In this document: in pieces, positions 8,301 through 14,178 of the stretch
Numbering within the stretch: the first letter of the stretch is position 1
Layout of the letters: each line of letters starts with the position of its first letter
Source of the DNA: Bacteroidota bacterium
Lineage (GTDB): Bacteria; Bacteroidota; Bacteroidia; B-17B0; Aurantibacillaceae
Assembly (NCBI GenBank): GCA_025360565.1
Contig: JANYBY010000236.1
Coordinates: 1-17,432, forward strand
DNA: 17,432 bases
Reading direction: 5' to 3'
Position numbers and translations under genes: made by a program
The notes under the pieces: generated by a model
The model's database searches: none
Told to the model about the DNA's origin: nothing
What the model saw: only the letters and a program-made list of their open reading frames with translations

Positions 8301-9083
8301 TTACCGGTTGTAACCGTTATTACAGATAAAAATCATGGTTGCGTTCCGGTATGTATTACATTTAGTCCGCTAACTACATCTTCTTTACAAAGCAGTTACT
8401 GGGAACTTGGAGACGGCACAAACGCAACGGGCAATGTTGTAACCAAGTGTTATAAATATGCGGGCAATTACGATATCAAATCAAGGTTTGTGGATGTTAA
8501 TGGCTGTTCTAATACCGGCTCTCCGTTTACAGTTGGCACAGATCCAATTCCGGTTGCTGATTTTAATTTTGAATCTTCAAAACCAATCATTAATGAAACG
8601 GTTGAGTTTACCGATGCCTCATACGGAGCAAAGGTTACAAGCTGGATGTGGAATTTTTCTCACCTAAAAAATCAAGTGGTGTTAAAACAAAACACATCGC
8701 TTTCATACGAAACTCCGGGCACGTATGTTGTAGCCTTGGTTGTAATGAGCAATTATGGTTGCCGAGATACAGTTGTAAAATCAATTATTGTTGGCGATGA
8801 TTTTGGAATTTATATTCCGAATTCATTCACTCCAAACGGTGATGGCGTAAACGATGTGTTTCAGCCTAAAGGATTCGGCATTGTTAAATACGAGTTCAAT
8901 ATATTTGACCGTTGGGGCGAAAAAATGTTCTCTACTCACGATTTCGGAACAGGATGGGACGGAACCTACACAAGCAGAGGACAAACTTTTGTGAAAGAAG
9001 ACGTTTACGTATGGTCAATTAAAGTTACAAACGTATTCGGTAAATCAAAAGAGTATAGCGGAAAAGTAACGCTGATAAAATAA
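5322..9083 (+). CDS. T9SS-secreted surface protein: glycine-rich (ALK/LTK-like), Ig-like array, PKD, type B sorting domain
   Basis: A 1253-residue multidomain exported protein. The signal peptide is residues 1-22 (MKKLFLLAAVALLG, ending SAFAQ). Residues about 24-290 form a glycine-rich domain: YTVPPGT, a GGLGG/VPGQVLQINVGG block, GGGGGGASDIR at 113-123, and several Gly runs of five to seven. This pattern resembles the ALK/LTK glycine-rich domain family. Ten cysteines lie inside it. Residues about 295-1000 are nine Ig-like repeats joined by VNPLP-type linkers, each with one Cys near its start and one near its end, at a 77-78-residue period. Two PKD-like domains follow (about 1000-1072, with WELGDGT; about 1075-1158, with WMWNFSH). 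The end (about 1161-1253: IPNSFTPNGDGVNDVF, IFDRWGE, GWDGT, ending KVTLIK) is the gliding-motility-associated type B sorting domain, so secretion by T9SS and surface attachment or release are expected. The role is probably adhesion or matrix formation. Confidence 0.93.
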   Translation: MKKLFLLAAVALLGSNRSAFAQIIFNYTGGSQSYTVPPGTSAICFTVSGAKGQGNVNGANIGGLGGRVMGTLPVVPGQVLQINVGGGGGNTQLGGFNGGAPGGTCNACATSWGGGGGGASDIRFSPFGLIDRQAVGGGGGGNGGDRITNCSPGCGGGGGGGYYGGGGGGAYGGSPGFGGTQVGGGLGGASCCGCPLLPQPGAAGVFGNGGGGGGLTGGNAQFGPNPGCAGGVGGALIGGQGPNCTGGTGCPSTWAGASGAGGSNFMALGVTGPTTQAGVQVGNGQVIINPNCCASPTIVPVANPTAICVGQTATLTVSGAGPGGTYTWQPGGLTATMITVSPTITTIYTVQGTNTGSCTGTQTIQIVVNPLPVVLPGSNSPVCQFASINLNVPAFSTYTWTGPNAFGSNLQNPIIPNAQPVNAGVYTVSVTNASGCSNSGTVNVVVNLAPVTTPTNGGPYCAGATINLSVTAGVSYTWTGPNAFGSNLQNPIIPNAQPINGGIYTVVVAGVGGCAASGTTNVVVNPLPTPTITVNNPVCVGQPINFTGAGGNTYTWTGPGGFFSNAFNPVIAVAQLTNAGTYSLSVTNGNGCTNSVTVLMVVNTQPIMVAGGSTVCLNTTANLSSGGATTYTWSGPNAFVSIVQNPAIPFAQLNMTGNYTVIGTSAIGCTNSAVANILVLPLPIATINSNAPVCKNGTLTLNGSGGSTYSWAGPNGFTSVSQNTTIPNVQLAANGTYTLIATVGICSNMTTAVIVINPLPSPTITSNSAVCLLKTINLFATGGNSFTWAGPNGYVGNGSNLTFAVASNINAGVYTVTATDGNNCINTATGVVIVNPLPVISAVGSTLCAAKTISLSASGGTAYLWAGPNGFASASPSDFIPNSVLSMQGSYSVTVTDANGCITTSVTNVKINPLPTPTVSANTPICSNQTINLSAGDLTAVSYIWTGPNGFISTLQNPVITDANTNTSGMYTVTVADNIGCSAQAMVGMQVNPLPVVTVITDKNHGCVPVCITFSPLTTSSLQSSYWELGDGTNATGNVVTKCYKYAGNYDIKSRFVDVNGCSNTGSPFTVGTDPIPVADFNFESSKPIINETVEFTDASYGAKVTSWMWNFSHLKNQVVLKQNTSLSYETPGTYVVALVVMSNYGCRDTVVKSIIVGDDFGIYIPNSFTPNGDGVNDVFQPKGFGIVKYEFNIFDRWGEKMFSTHDFGTGWDGTYTSRGQTFVKEDVYVWSIKVTNVFGKSKEYSGKVTLIK
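6189..8321 (+). repeat. Nine tandem Ig-like repeats in the surface protein
   Basis: Protein residues about 290-1000. The first Cys of each unit falls at 308, 383, 461, 539, 616, 694, 771, 848 and 926, and the second at 358, 436, 514, 592, 669, 746, 824, 901 and 981. Apart from the first 75-residue step, spacing is 77-78 residues (231-234 bp). Shared blocks per unit are VC..Q.I.L, YTW.GPNGF, QNP.I, G.YTVTVT..NGC and VNPLP. One Cys pair per unit is consistent with an intradomain disulfide in the extracellular environment. That is inferred from spacing. Confidence 0.9.
6513..6815 (+). repeat. Recently duplicated Ig-like segment (copies at 6513-6581 and 6747-6815)
   Basis: Two 69-bp stretches exactly 234 bp apart encode an identical 23-residue block (residues 398-420 and 476-498). 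They differ at six nucleotides, all synonymous third-position changes. The other repeats are much more diverged. This points to a recent unit duplication or gene conversion between repeats 2 and 3, followed by purifying selection. Confidence 0.8.
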
Positions 9084-9126
9084 AACTGTGCAGGAGGGAT
9101 TCCTTCTGAATAAAATAATAGGGCAT

Positions 9127-9160
9127 AAAAAAGGGAGGCTAAATCGGCTTCCCTTTTTTT
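9127..9160. terminator. Bidirectional terminator between convergent genes
   Basis: The left arm (9127-9140) and right arm (9146-9159) pair over about 14 bp, with two or three G-U wobbles, around an AAATC loop. A-tract and T-tract flanks let it act in both directions. It lies 43 nt after the surface-protein stop and 20 nt past the stop of the minus-strand ThiE-like gene, as expected for two convergent transcripts. Confidence 0.85.
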
Positions 9161-9180
9161 ATTTATAATTGGTATTAATC

Positions 9181-9813
9181 TTATTCTAAAGGAACTTCTT
9201 GTTCTTTAAAAGCGTCAACTACTTTTAAATAATTTGCGTAAGGCAATTCACCGTTCCATATATAAGAATTAAAGGCAATGCCGTAAAAGCCCAGGTCGTA
9301 TGCTTTTTTAATTACCTCGGGTGTAGTGCCACCTCTTGCAACAAATTTCTTTTTGCTTGTTTTAACTGCCGCAACAACCCCTTCTTGATAAAATCCGTTA
9401 TAAAACCCATGCGATAAACTATTAAAAATGGTACCAAGCAAATAATAATTAAAGGTATAATCTTCTTTGTTATAAACCTGCGCAAGTCTTGAATAGGAAC
9501 GGCTTTTAGAAAGTGTACCGAATTTTAGTTTTAATCGCTGGCGCACAAACCAGTATTTCCATTTTTTTGTAAGGTGTGTGCTGGTTAAGTGTACCCCTTT
9601 TAAATTAAACTTAAGGGCAAGCTGATGGTGCGAGTGAATAACGATGCGATTATGGAAGTGAGCGGGAATTTCTTTAATGTAATCCGTCATTTCTTTGGTT
9701 GAATGCCGCGGCTTTCTTAAATGAAAAGTGGTTAAACCCCCCTCAAACATTTTGGTAACAATATTAGGCTCGTCGGGTTTATCCTTTGGCGGAGAAATAA
9801 CAAATAACTTCAT
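9181..9813 (-). CDS. Thiamine phosphate synthase/TenI-fold family protein, divergent
   Basis: A 210-residue TIM-barrel protein of the ThiE/TenI family. Recognisable blocks are KLFVISPP at 2-9, FHLRKP at 30-35 (the phosphate/pyrimidine-binding R-x-K type motif), LKFNLKGVHLTS at 67-78 (usual GVHLGQ), YLLGTIFNSLSH at 124-135 (usual gPIF.T.TK) and VARGGTTPE at 158-166 (usual iGGI). True ThiE proteins have VND before the GVHLGQ block. Here the strand reads IHSHH, and the Gln after GVHL is Ser. The loss of these substrate- and Mg-binding positions makes classic thiamine-phosphate synthesis doubtful; a TenI-like or repurposed role is as likely. No other thiamine gene is nearby. It is convergent with the surface-protein gene and shares its terminator. 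Confidence 0.75.
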   Translation of the reverse strand: MKLFVISPPKDKPDEPNIVTKMFEGGLTTFHLRKPRHSTKEMTDYIKEIPAHFHNRIVIHSHHQLALKFNLKGVHLTSTHLTKKWKYWFVRQRLKLKFGTLSKSRSYSRLAQVYNKEDYTFNYYLLGTIFNSLSHGFYNGFYQEGVVAAVKTSKKKFVARGGTTPEVIKKAYDLGFYGIAFNSYIWNGELPYANYLKVVDAFKEQEVPLE

Positions 9814-9891
9814 AATTCCATAATATAAAACTAATATATAAAATCATGGAAAGATATAAAAAAATTGTAACAAATAAATAAAAATAAAAAC

Positions 9892-9899
9892 GACATTTG
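9892..9899 (+). promoter_or_regulatory. Possible -7 element before the 9908 gene
   Basis: GACATTTG differs from TAnnTTTG only at the first base. A TTG at 9865-9867 is 24 nt upstream, a longer spacer than usual. The start codon follows 8 nt after the element, so the mRNA would be nearly leaderless. Weak call. Confidence 0.25.
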
Positions 9900-9907
9900 A
9901 CGAATTA

Positions 9908-10402
9908 ATGAAACACTGGAGGACTTATTTTTTAGCGTTTTGCGCATTTGCCCTTATCGGACATTTTATGCTTGTTCTATCTTATTTGGTTGTGCCAAAT
10001 AACCTTTCTGTTTTTTACGTTTATCCTTTTTTTCATCAGAACTGGAATTTATTTGTGCCTCCGCCCGATAGTAACTATAATCTTTACGTATACAACCAAA
10101 AAAACAATAAACAAAGTATTGATCTGTTCAGCGAGATCACAGTTAAACATCAAAAAAACAGGCTTAGCGGCAACCAACCGTTAATAATGGCCTTGTCAAA
10201 CAGCATACATTATTTTGAAAAAGAAGCCGAAGAGAAAAACTTTACAGGCGGCAGGGTAGGCAAAAATGAAAAATTTGCTATCATCGAAAAATTTGTAACA
10301 AATTATTTAAAAAGCAACGATAGTTTAAATATAGAAAATGCAAAAATAATAATATGCGTTAGCTCAATCAAGAAAGGCAAACAAAGAGTGTATTTTAATT
10401 AA
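9908..10402 (+). CDS. Small membrane protein resembling DUF5819
   Basis: A 164-residue protein with one clear membrane helix near the N-terminus (about 7-29, FLAFCAFALIGHFMLVLSYLVV). The outer segment contains YVYPFFHQNWNLFVPPPDSNYNLYVYN at about 38-64, written here by its key parts: an aromatic P-x-F-x-Q-N-W-x-L-F-x-P-x-P core. This 'QxWxLFaPxP' core is what I associate with the DUF5819 family, whose function is unknown and whose members often sit beside HTTM-domain membrane proteins. No such neighbour occurs here. The rest is soluble, Lys/Asn-rich and probably extracytoplasmic. The reading frame is chosen over an overlapping 78-codon frame at 9948 because it has the better start and the family-like motif. 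The family assignment is tentative. Confidence 0.65.
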   Translation: MKHWRTYFLAFCAFALIGHFMLVLSYLVVPNNLSVFYVYPFFHQNWNLFVPPPDSNYNLYVYNQKNNKQSIDLFSEITVKHQKNRLSGNQPLIMALSNSIHYFEKEAEEKNFTGGRVGKNEKFAIIEKFVTNYLKSNDSLNIENAKIIICVSSIKKGKQRVYFN

Positions 10403-10522
10403 CAAATAACTTCAAAAAAAGGCTCTTTTGCCTTGATAAACCATAAATAAGCTTACCCTTGAATTAAATTTTAACATTTAGCCATAAATTGATTAATTTA
10501 ACCGTTTAAAATTGTATTATTG

Positions 10523-10530
10523 TAGCTTTG
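10523..10530 (+). promoter_or_regulatory. -7 promoter element of plsX-fabH
   Basis: TAGCTTTG fits TAnnTTTG exactly. No TTG is found about 17-23 nt upstream, so the -33 element is poor. The leader to the plsX ATG at 10566 would be about 30 nt. It lies in the otherwise featureless 163-bp gap after the DUF5819-like gene. Confidence 0.5.
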
Positions 10531-10550
10531 TAAATTAAATTTTTAGTAAA

Positions 10551-10556
10551 AAGGAG
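10551..10556 (+). promoter_or_regulatory. Shine-Dalgarno-like site of plsX
   Basis: AAGGAG stands 9 nt before the plsX ATG, a good anti-Shine-Dalgarno match at workable spacing. Most genes in this window have only A/T-rich leaders, as is typical of Bacteroidota, so this is an exception. Confidence 0.5.
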
Positions 10557-10565
10557 TAGTAGCAT

Positions 10566-11504
10566 ATGAAAATTGGTCTCGATATTTTAGGCGGTGATTT
10601 TGCTCCAAAAAATTGTTTAGATGGAGCAATACTTGCCCTTAAAGAACTTCCTGCCGATGTAAAAATTGTTTTGTTTGGCGACAGTGTAAAAGCCAAAGAG
10701 TATTTTACGCAGCAAAAAATTGACCCTGATAAATTTGAATATGTTCACACCACCGAAGTGATAGAGATGGGCGAACACCCCACAAAAGCATTTTCGCAAA
10801 AACCAAACAGCAGTATTTGTTTAGGCTTTAAACATTTAAAAGAAAATTTATTGGATGGTTTTGCAAGCGCCGGAAATACAGGCGCCATGTTGGTAGGTGC
10901 CATGTTTACCGTTAAAGCAATTCCCGGTGTTATTCGCCCCTGCATTACCGGTGTGTTACCTAAGGAAAGCGGCGGTTACGGAATTATTTTGGATGTTGGT
11001 ATGAACGCCGATTGTAAGCCCGATGTACTTTATCAGTTTGGTGTATTAGGCGCTATTTGCGCCAAAGAAATTTATAAAATAAATAATCCTAAGGTCGGTT
11101 TATTAAATCTTGGCGAAGAACCCGAAAAAGGAAATTTAGTTTCGCAGGCGGCGCACAATTTAATGAAGGATACAAAAGATTTTAATTTTGTAGGCAACAT
11201 TGAAGGAAACGATATTTTTTCGGATAAGGCCGATGTTATTGTTTGCGAAGGTTTTGTGGGAAATGCAATACTTAAAAACTCCGAGCACTTTTACGATATG
11301 GTAAAAACGCGCAAATTAAAAGATGAATTTTTCGATAAATTTAATTACGAATTATACGGTGGCACACCCATATTAGGCATTAACTCCACGGTGTTGATCA
11401 GTCACGGTAAATCAAGCGCGCTCGCGTTTAAAAATGTTTTAACTTTAACCATGGATGTTGTTAACGCTAAACTAACCGATAAAATAAACGAAGTATTTCA
11501 ATAA
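10566..11504 (+). CDS. plsX: Phosphate acyltransferase PlsX
   Basis: Converts acyl-ACP and inorganic phosphate to acyl-phosphate, the acyl donor for PlsY in phosphatidic acid synthesis; a peripheral membrane or cytoplasmic enzyme. It has 312 residues, at the short end of the usual 320-350. Family blocks are present: MKIGLDILGGDFAPKN at the start, GEHPTKAFSQKPNSS at 69-83, SAGNTGAMLVGAMF at 101-114, GLLNLGEEPEKGN at 178-190 and VCEGFVGNAILKNSE at 226-240. The ATG has a Shine-Dalgarno site and a -7 promoter element upstream. The stop codon overlaps the fabH start by one base (TAATG), giving the common plsX-fabH pair. The rpmF gene that often precedes plsX is absent here. Confidence 0.97.
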   Translation: MKIGLDILGGDFAPKNCLDGAILALKELPADVKIVLFGDSVKAKEYFTQQKIDPDKFEYVHTTEVIEMGEHPTKAFSQKPNSSICLGFKHLKENLLDGFASAGNTGAMLVGAMFTVKAIPGVIRPCITGVLPKESGGYGIILDVGMNADCKPDVLYQFGVLGAICAKEIYKINNPKVGLLNLGEEPEKGNLVSQAAHNLMKDTKDFNFVGNIEGNDIFSDKADVIVCEGFVGNAILKNSEHFYDMVKTRKLKDEFFDKFNYELYGGTPILGINSTVLISHGKSSALAFKNVLTLTMDVVNAKLTDKINEVFQ

Positions 11505-12508
11505 TGATCAGGTGTGCCATAACTGCTGTTGCGGGTTTTTTACCGGAGAATATCGTTACCAACTTCGATCTTGAAAAAATTATTGATACCACCGACGAAT
11601 GGATAACATCGCGCACCGGAATTAAACAAAGGCATATTGAAAAAGATCCGAAAAAAGCCACTTCAGATATGTGTGTGGAAGCGGTAAAATTATTGTGTAA
11701 AAAAAGCAAATTAAAAGTAGAAGACATTGATCTGTTAATTTGCGCCACTGTTACACCCGACATGGTTTTTCCCGCAACTTCAAATTTAATTTGCGCAAAA
11801 GTAGGCGCAGTAAACGCATGGGGATACGATCTCTCGGCCGCTTGTTCCGGATTTATTTATGGGCTTGTTACCGGTTCTCAATTCATTGAAACAGGAAAAT
11901 ATAAAAAGGTAGTTATTGTTGGTGCTGATATGATGAGCCGAATTTTAGATTATGAGGACAGAACAACCTGTGTAATTTTTGGAGACGGCGCTGGCGCGGT
12001 TTTATTAGAGCCCACAACGGAAGATGTTGGTATAAAAGATTTTTTATTGCATGCCGATGGAAACGGTGTAAATTATTTGCACATGAAAGCAGGCGGCTCA
12101 CTTAATCCTTCATCGCCCGAAACTGTTGCTAATAAAATGCACTATGTTTATCAGGAAGGGCAAGCCGTTTTTAAACACGCTGTGTATAACATGGCTGAGG
12201 TGAGCGCAAAAATTATGGAGAAAAATAATTTAAAAGCCGAAGATGTAAAATGGCTTGTAGCGCACCAGGCAAATAAACGTATTATTGATGCCACCGCAAA
12301 GCGCATGGGCATTGGTTCGGAGAAGGTGATGATGAATATTGAACGTTACGGCAACACAACCGCCGGCACTATACCGCTTTTATTGTGGGATTACGAAAAG
12401 CATTTAAAAAAAGGAGACAACCTCGTGCTTTCCGCGTTTGGCGGGGGCTTTACCTGGGGCGCCATTTATCTTAAATGGGCTTATGATGGGGATAAGGTCT
12501 CCTCTTAG
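11504..12508 (+). CDS. fabH: Beta-ketoacyl-ACP synthase III
   Basis: Condenses acetyl-CoA (or a branched starter) with malonyl-ACP to begin fatty acid synthesis. It has 334 residues, close to the usual length of about 320-335. The full Cys-His-Asn triad is visible: C114 in DLSAACSGF, H254 in VAHQANKRI and N284 in ERYGNTTAGT. Other family blocks are DEWITSRTGIKQRHI at 31-45, the FGDGAGAVLLEP segment at 159-170 and LSAFGGGFTWGA near the C-terminus. The ATG overlaps the plsX stop by one base, so the two are translationally coupled. The accB/accC genes that often follow are replaced by dusB. Confidence 0.97.
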   Translation: MIRCAITAVAGFLPENIVTNFDLEKIIDTTDEWITSRTGIKQRHIEKDPKKATSDMCVEAVKLLCKKSKLKVEDIDLLICATVTPDMVFPATSNLICAKVGAVNAWGYDLSAACSGFIYGLVTGSQFIETGKYKKVVIVGADMMSRILDYEDRTTCVIFGDGAGAVLLEPTTEDVGIKDFLLHADGNGVNYLHMKAGGSLNPSSPETVANKMHYVYQEGQAVFKHAVYNMAEVSAKIMEKNNLKAEDVKWLVAHQANKRIIDATAKRMGIGSEKVMMNIERYGNTTAGTIPLLLWDYEKHLKKGDNLVLSAFGGGFTWGAIYLKWAYDGDKVSS

Positions 12509-12536
12509 TTTCTTTCAAAAAACAAACATTTTAGAC

Positions 12537-12544
12537 TACCTTTG
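12537..12544 (+). promoter_or_regulatory. Possible -7 element at dusB
   Basis: TACCTTTG fits TAnnTTTG, but there is no TTG at the usual distance. If active, transcription would start almost at the CTG codon at 12550, making the message nearly leaderless from that codon. Read-through from fabH (stop at 12508) is the alternative. Confidence 0.35.
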
Positions 12545-12549
12545 ATTTA

Positions 12550-13542
12550 CTGATCCAGATCGGAAATATTCAATTGCCTGATTTCCCGCTGTTACTCGCG
12601 CCTATGGAGGATGTGAGCGACCCCCCATTTAGATACGTGTGCAAACAATATGGTGCCGATCTGATGTACACCGAATTTATAAGCAGCGAAGGATTGATTC
12701 GCGATGCCATTAAGAGCAGAAAAAAATTAGATATTTTTGATTATGAACGCCCGGTTGGGATTCAAATTTTTGGCGGCGATGAAGAAGCCATGGCCCTCTC
12801 GGCAAAAATTGTTGAAGCAACCAATCCCGATATTTTAGATATAAATTTTGGCTGTCCCGTAAAAAAAGTTGTTTGCAAAGGCGCGGGCGCCGGTGTTTTA
12901 AAAGATATTAATTTAATGGTACGCTTAACAACTGCGGTAGTTAAATCTACGCGTTTACCGGTTACCGTAAAAACCCGTTTGGGTTGGGACGATAAAAGCA
13001 TTAACATTATGGAGGTGGCGGAACGCTTGCAGGACGTGGGAATTAAGGCGCTCGCCATTCACGGGCGCACGCGTGCGCAAATGTATAAAGGCTCAGCTAA
13101 CTGGTCGCACATTGCCGCCGTAAAAAATAATCCGCGTATAAAAATTCCAATTTTTGGAAATGGAGATATAGATTCGCCCGAAAAAGTTTTAGAGTATAAA
13201 AATAAATACGGCGTTGACGGGATCATGATCGGCCGCGCGGCAATTGGTTATCCATGGATCTTTAACGAGATAAAACACTTTTTAAAAACCGGTGAGCATT
13301 TACCAAAGCCAACAATTTCAAACAGAGTTGAGGTGTGCAAAGCGCATTTACAAAAATCGGTTGAGTGGAAGGGCGAAAAACTAGGTGTGATAGAAATGCG
13401 AAGTCATTACGGAAATTATTTTAGAGGAATTCCTAATTTTAAAGAAACCCGAACCAAATTGGTGAGCTTAACTACTTATGACGAAATGAACGAAGTTTTA
13501 GATAGAATACCAGAAGTATTTGAAAGTGAGTTAGTTAAATAA
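12550..13542 (+). CDS. dusB: tRNA dihydrouridine synthase, DusB family
   Basis: FMN- and NADPH-dependent reduction of uridine to dihydrouridine in the tRNA D-loop. Motifs: LLLAPMEDVSDPPFR near the N-terminus, DINFGCPVKKVVCKGAGAGVL with the catalytic Cys in NFGCP, VTVKTRLGWDD, IHGRTRAQMYKG, and IFGNGDIDSPE with GIMIGRAAIGYPWIF for flavin-phosphate binding. A C-terminal helical domain follows. No ATG precedes the conserved N-terminus. A TTG at 12574 would be the conventional start (322 residues). The in-frame codons before it read IQIGNIQ, which resembles the IGNI strand that begins Bacteroidota DusB proteins. I therefore place the start at CTG 12550 (330 residues), with moderate confidence. 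An in-frame TAG at 12532 limits any further extension. Confidence 0.93.
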   Translation: MIQIGNIQLPDFPLLLAPMEDVSDPPFRYVCKQYGADLMYTEFISSEGLIRDAIKSRKKLDIFDYERPVGIQIFGGDEEAMALSAKIVEATNPDILDINFGCPVKKVVCKGAGAGVLKDINLMVRLTTAVVKSTRLPVTVKTRLGWDDKSINIMEVAERLQDVGIKALAIHGRTRAQMYKGSANWSHIAAVKNNPRIKIPIFGNGDIDSPEKVLEYKNKYGVDGIMIGRAAIGYPWIFNEIKHFLKTGEHLPKPTISNRVEVCKAHLQKSVEWKGEKLGVIEMRSHYGNYFRGIPNFKETRTKLVSLTTYDEMNEVLDRIPEVFESELVK

Positions 13543-13615
13543 TCTCTATTTTAATTTTTTACCCAACCATTTAGGACTTTATTTTGTAATAGTTATTAAT
13601 GACCTTAGATAGGTA

Positions 13616-14173
13616 ATGGATATTCAGCAAAAACTGATAGCAGATTGTATTGACCGAAATCGTAAAGCTGAGTATGAATTATTTAAGGTAACCTATAGCT
13701 ACTTAATGAGCATTTGCATAAGATATACACGCAACGAAGACAAAGCAAAAGAAGTGCTCAACATGGGCTTTCTTACCATTTTAACCAATTTAAATAAATA
13801 CAAACCTGAGGTTCCGTTTAAAGCGTGGATAAGAAGAGTAATGATCAACACATTAATAAACGAATACAAAAAAGAAAAAATTCATTACAGCAATGTGCAG
13901 TACGTTGAAGACTATTACGAAACGGATAAGTATTCTGAAATAAACGAAGCCATTACAAAAATAGACGCCGATCGCATTTACGCTTTAATAGCAAAGTTAC
14001 CGCCGGCGAGCCAGCAAGTATTTAATTTATATTTTGTTGATGGATATAAACACAAAGAAATTGCGGAAATGCTGAATATCACAGAAGGCACATCCAAATG
14101 GCATTTGAATGCCGCCAGAGAAAAATTAAAAGAAATGCTTCGGGAGACTGGGGTAAATATAAAAGTTGCATAA
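13616..14173 (+). CDS. ECF-type RNA polymerase sigma factor
   Basis: A 185-residue sigma-70-family factor with only regions 2 and 4. Region 2 spans about 16-85: ELFKVTYSYLMSICIRYTRN, then AKEVLNMGFLTILTNLNKY and FKAWIRRVMINTLINEYK, the -10-binding segment. Region 4 spans about 120-175: LPPASQQVFNLYFVDGYKHKEIAEML, then NITEGTSKWHLNAAREKLKEML, the -35-binding helix-turn-helix. There is no sigma-1.1 or region 3. It is followed after 5 nt by a gene for a membrane protein of anti-sigma architecture, so the pair is likely to be co-expressed and to act together. Its upstream gap of 73 nt after dusB contains only an imperfect -7-like TTATTTTG (13579-13586). Its target promoters cannot be read from this window. 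Confidence 0.93.
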   Translation: MDIQQKLIADCIDRNRKAEYELFKVTYSYLMSICIRYTRNEDKAKEVLNMGFLTILTNLNKYKPEVPFKAWIRRVMINTLINEYKKEKIHYSNVQYVEDYYETDKYSEINEAITKIDADRIYALIAKLPPASQQVFNLYFVDGYKHKEIAEMLNITEGTSKWHLNAAREKLKEMLRETGVNIKVA

Positions 14174-14178
14174 CGAAT

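Noticed and set aside
10417..10434. AAGGC/GCCTT hairpin after the DUF5819-like gene
   Set aside because: The stem is only 5 bp and no T tract follows, so I do not call a terminator.
13579..13586. TTATTTTG as promoter of the sigma-factor gene
   Set aside because: One mismatch to the -7 consensus and no -33 element. An autoregulated ECF promoter may look different, so it is left uncalled as a feature.
14098..14178. Upstream in-frame ATG that would lengthen the anti-sigma protein by 27 residues
   Set aside because: It lies within sigma region 4 coding sequence, and the extra residues look like an out-of-frame reading of it. The ATG at 14179 is ideally placed after the sigma stop.
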